DNA of 8,431 nucleotides from the NCBI GenBank assembly GCA_937901365.1, contig CALCEF010000306.1, positions 1 through 8,431 of the forward strand. Direction: 5' to 3'. Below the pieces are notes generated by a model. That model was not told the DNA's origin and searched no databases. It saw nothing but the letters and a program-made list of their open reading frames with translations. Positions 6,434-8,431 of the stretch are shown here, piece after piece. Position 1 is the first letter of the stretch, and each line of letters starts with the position of its first letter. The stretch comes from an uncultured euryarchaeote (GTDB lineage: Archaea; Thermoplasmatota; Poseidoniia; Poseidoniales; Thalassarchaeaceae). The position numbers and the translations under genes are program-made.

Positions 6434-7465
6434 ATGGGATTGACCATCGCAGTGGTTGGAACAGGTTACTGGGGCCGCAACCATGTCCGCACATGGGTGG
6501 GCCTGAAACAAGAAGGCGCCATCGCTCGCCTGATCGTTTGTGATGTCGATGAAACAAGAGCGCGCGAACTCGCTGAAGAGTTCGATTGTGAATGGCACAC
6601 TGACGCACTCACTTTGCGTGAAACATTTGCAATTGACGCCGCTACAATCGCCACACCAACACCGATGCACGCACCTTTGGCAATTGCATTGATGGAGCAA
6701 GGTGTAGACGTCCTGGTAGAGAAACCCCTTGCGATGGATGAAGCAGAAGCACAATCCATTGTAGCCTGCGCCGAAAAAGAGGGACGCCTACTGTGCGTCG
6801 GCCACTTGTTCCGTTACCACGTCGCCATTCGAAAGGCTGCTGACATGATCGCAGCAGGGGAGATTGGCCCAGTTCTGCACATCGAGTCCGAACGACTCTC
6901 TGTTCGCGAACCACGGCCCGATATTGGAGTCATTGCAGCTCTAGCGATCCATGACATGGACATCTGTCGCGATTTAATGGGTGATATCGACCCCGAGGAA
7001 ATTGATGCTTTTTCACTACCGAGTGAACTTGAGGGAATCGAAGATCATGCTGTGATTCACATGCGATTCCCATCAGGTACTTGCAGCAATCCACTTGGCC
7101 CCTCGGCTCAAATCACAGTCTCTTGGCGAAGTCGAGTACGTGGCAAGGTTCGCGAGTTACGAATCATTGGCCGTGACGCATCACTCCATATTGACTACCT
7201 AGATCACACAGGAATTTGGTTACATCGACATCCAGAGAATATTCGAGGACCAGAATGGGGTGGTTTTGGAGCCGCACCCCGTGAGCGCGTCGAAATCTCT
7301 GATGGAGAACCAAGTTTGACGGCCGAATTACGGGCGTTTGCAGAAGCGAGCAAGGCCCTTGCAGCAGGTGATTCGTTTGAATCTCTCAATCTACTTGCCC
7401 CCGGTCCAATTGGGGTCATCGGCATGCGCTTGGTCGAAGCTGCATTGCAGGCAACCAAAGAGTGA
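6434..7465 (+). CDS. Gfo/Idh/MocA oxidoreductase, WbpB/WlbA-like UDP-sugar 3-dehydrogenase
   Basis: 343 residues. An N-terminal Rossmann domain starts at once ('LTIAVVGTGYWGRNHVR'; GxGxxG at Gly9, Gly11, Gly14), followed by 'ATPTPMHAPLA' (73-83) and the family signature 'VEKPLAMD' (95-102, Glu96-Lys97-Pro98, Lys97 catalytic in relatives). The C-terminal substrate domain has 'ALAIHDMDICRDLMG' (169-183); His173 corresponds to the catalytic His of WlbA-type enzymes. The family oxidises a sugar hydroxyl with NAD. In the WbpB/WlbA branch it oxidises C3 of UDP-GlcNAc(A), giving the keto-sugar used by the aminotransferase. With the DegT protein (1-986) and WbpD-like protein (1656-2111) the three consecutive steps are present. 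Substrate is inferred from neighbours; other 3-dehydrogenases of this superfamily act on different sugars. It is divergent from the glycosyltransferase across 100 nt, and only 7 nt precede the next gene. Confidence 0.87.
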   Translation: MGLTIAVVGTGYWGRNHVRTWVGLKQEGAIARLIVCDVDETRARELAEEFDCEWHTDALTLRETFAIDAATIATPTPMHAPLAIALMEQGVDVLVEKPLAMDEAEAQSIVACAEKEGRLLCVGHLFRYHVAIRKAADMIAAGEIGPVLHIESERLSVREPRPDIGVIAALAIHDMDICRDLMGDIDPEEIDAFSLPSELEGIEDHAVIHMRFPSGTCSNPLGPSAQITVSWRSRVRGKVRELRIIGRDASLHIDYLDHTGIWLHRHPENIRGPEWGGFGAAPRERVEISDGEPSLTAELRAFAEASKALAAGDSFESLNLLAPGPIGVIGMRLVEAALQATKE

Positions 7466-7472
7466 CGATGAG

Positions 7473-7847
7473 ATGATTCAAGAAGCGAATCCACTTCGCA
7501 CAATCATGGCACTAGATTTGGCTGAACCCATTTTGGGTGGAATCTATGACCTCTATGTCGATGCACTCGGTGCAACAGTAGCATGGTGGCTTGGCCACCT
7601 AACCCTCTTCGGCTTGATTTTCATGGTGTATTGGGTGGTTACAAATTGGAGTGCAATCAAATTCGGATTGGGAATTAACGGCACTCGAATCTCGGCGTGG
7701 CTGTTCTTGATCGGTGCAACCGTAGGCCAATTCATTCTCTATCAGGACCAATTTGGATTCCCAACATCGGGCGCATTTATCACCGCTCTAAGCACAAGCC
7801 TCTACCTGTGGTGGCAGTGGTATCAAATCGAGCCACAGAAGGTGTGA
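7473..7847 (+). CDS. Hypothetical three-TM membrane protein
   Basis: 124 residues, not recognised. Three hydrophobic stretches are visible, about residues 33-57, 73-90 and 98-116, the last rich in Trp/Tyr ('SLYLWWQWYQIE'). The polar N-terminus carries no cleavable signal, and the C-terminus is short and charged. The ATG at 7473 is 7 nt after the oxidoreductase stop, with GTGA as a weak ribosome-binding match, so co-transcription is likely. Met12 (7506) is a possible alternative start. An upstream in-frame start at 7338 would overlap the oxidoreductase and is unlikely. The final ~25 residues loosely recall small integral membrane proteins with a Trp-rich last helix, but I would not assign a family. 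Confidence 0.65.
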   Translation: MIQEANPLRTIMALDLAEPILGGIYDLYVDALGATVAWWLGHLTLFGLIFMVYWVVTNWSAIKFGLGINGTRISAWLFLIGATVGQFILYQDQFGFPTSGAFITALSTSLYLWWQWYQIEPQKV

Positions 7848-7877
7848 ACACCACGAGTATTCATGAGCCGCTGGCAA

Positions 7878-7896
7878 CGCCATCCGTAGGATGGCG
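7878..7896 (+). other. Perfect 8-bp hairpin covering the ATPase start codon
   Basis: CGCCATCC-GTA-GGATGGCG is a perfect inverted repeat with a 3-nt loop. The right arm contains the ATG at 7891-7893 and the first codons of the ATPase. In mRNA it would hide the start codon, or, if leaderless or differently started, act at the DNA level. No T-run follows, so it does not look like a terminator. Confidence 0.55.
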
Positions 7897-8431
7897 ACCT
7901 TCGGAGACCACCCACCTCTTCCCGATTCATTGGAATCACTGCTCGCCGATGAAACCGTATCGACACTTTTTCTGAAAGCTGAGTGCCCACCCCGGGTCAA
8001 GGCAGGACACATCACAGAATTGCGATTAGAAGAATTGGATTCTACAGCATGGGATAAACCAACTCTTGAAGCCCTTGCAGATGAGTTGGTCACCATCATT
8101 GAACAACACGCCCACCGTTCCGATTGCTTTGTTGAAATCGAGAGAGAGGGTTGTAGAATCATCCAGGCAGGAGATTTGAGAATCACTTGTGCATGGCCTC
8201 CTTTTTCAGAAGCATGGGAGATTACAGTCGTTCGACCAGTTGCGCATTTATCACTCGCCGATTACGAATTGGACCCCCGCCTAATCAAGCGCCTTTCAGA
8301 TCATCACCGGGGAGTATTCGTCGTTGGTAAACCCGGCTCGGGTAAAACCACATTCGCACAGGCAATCGCTGCCTACCTTGACGAAGACATCGGCGCGATG
8401 GTCAAGACCATGGAATCCCCACGAGACCTAC
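7891..8431 (+). CDS. PINA-like archaeal PilT-family ATPase without N-terminal PIN domain, C-terminus missing
   Basis: 3'-partial; 180 residues are visible and the frame is open to the right edge. The start region carries 'STLFLKAECPPRVKAGHI', resembling the linker that follows the PIN domain in archaeal PINc/VapC-type ATPases. Next come 'FVEIEREGCRIIQAGDLRI' and 'PPFSEAWEITVVRPVAHLSL', then the Walker A motif 'GKPGSGKT' (146-153; Lys152) and 'FAQAIAAYL...VKTMESPRDL', all diagnostic of this family. Characterised PINA is a hexameric ATPase/helicase that works with Holliday-junction resolvase Hjc in branch migration; a KH domain normally follows the ATPase and would lie beyond the window. An in-frame TGA at 7864-7866 and the preceding gene exclude an N-terminal PIN domain at this locus, so the protein is shorter than usual. 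The first in-frame ATG is 7891 (TTG at 7930 is the only early alternative); no Shine-Dalgarno site is seen, and a hairpin overlaps the start. Family is firm; role here is by homology. Confidence 0.88.
   Translation, partial: MATFGDHPPLPDSLESLLADETVSTLFLKAECPPRVKAGHITELRLEELDSTAWDKPTLEALADELVTIIEQHAHRSDCFVEIEREGCRIIQAGDLRITCAWPPFSEAWEITVVRPVAHLSLADYELDPRLIKRLSDHHRGVFVVGKPGSGKTTFAQAIAAYLDEDIGAMVKTMESPRDL

Noticed and set aside
7338..7472. Longer start for the three-TM protein
   Set aside because: It would overlap the oxidoreductase in another frame by over 120 nt, and the added residues look like out-of-frame translation.
7788..8186. 132-codon minus-strand open frame
   Set aside because: It runs antisense to the PINA-like ATPase and the end of the membrane protein, and its product is serine-rich with no family resemblance.

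Overview
The window looks like a piece of an archaeal chromosome, most probably a planktonic euryarchaeon of the Poseidoniales (Marine Group II) type. The strongest taxonomic pointer is the gene that runs off the right end. It is an archaeal PilT-like (PINA-type) ATPase, whose block from 'EITVVRPV' through the Walker A motif to 'ESPRDL' is characteristic of Archaea. Roughly balanced base composition, very tight gene packing (two convergent stop codons are 1 nt apart), few Shine-Dalgarno sites and acidic proteins fit this assignment. The lineage remains an inference; no rRNA or other marker is present.

Layout, left to right: (1) the C-terminal ~327 residues of a DegT/WbpE-type sugar aminotransferase (+), open at the left edge; (2) a CYTH/triphosphate-tunnel protein (-); (3) a left-handed beta-helix WbpD/WlbB-like sugar N-acetyltransferase (+); (4) a membrane-anchored CocE/S15-family hydrolase (-); (5) a ThrB/APH-type small-molecule kinase (-); (6) a GT-B glycosyltransferase (-), 10 nt upstream of the kinase and probably co-transcribed with it; (7) divergently, a Gfo/Idh/MocA oxidoreductase of the WbpB/WlbA type (+); (8) a three-TM hypothetical protein (+); (9) the N-terminal 180 residues of the PINA-like ATPase (+), open at the right edge. 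No gap between genes exceeds about 110 nt, and I saw no tRNA, rRNA, CRISPR array or insertion sequence.

The unifying theme is nucleotide-sugar and surface-glycan synthesis. A 3-dehydrogenase (oxidoreductase), an aminotransferase and an N-acetyltransferase are the three successive enzymes that turn a UDP-GlcNAc(A) precursor into a 3-acetamido sugar, as in the WbpB-WbpE-WbpD or WlbA-WlbC-WlbB routes to UDP-2,3-diacetamido-2,3-dideoxy-glucuronic acid. A glycosyltransferase lies among them. The set is scattered over both strands and interleaved with a polyphosphate-type CYTH protein, an exported hydrolase and a kinase. The 6-dehydrogenase (WbpA type) that would complete the route is not in view and could lie beyond the left edge.

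Points worth a second look are the PINA-like ATPase that appears to lack its PIN domain, a perfect hairpin that covers that gene's start codon, a 6-4-6 dyad in the divergent intergenic region, an unusual CYTH signature (ExExR plus a long insert), and the unassigned kinase coupled to the glycosyltransferase.
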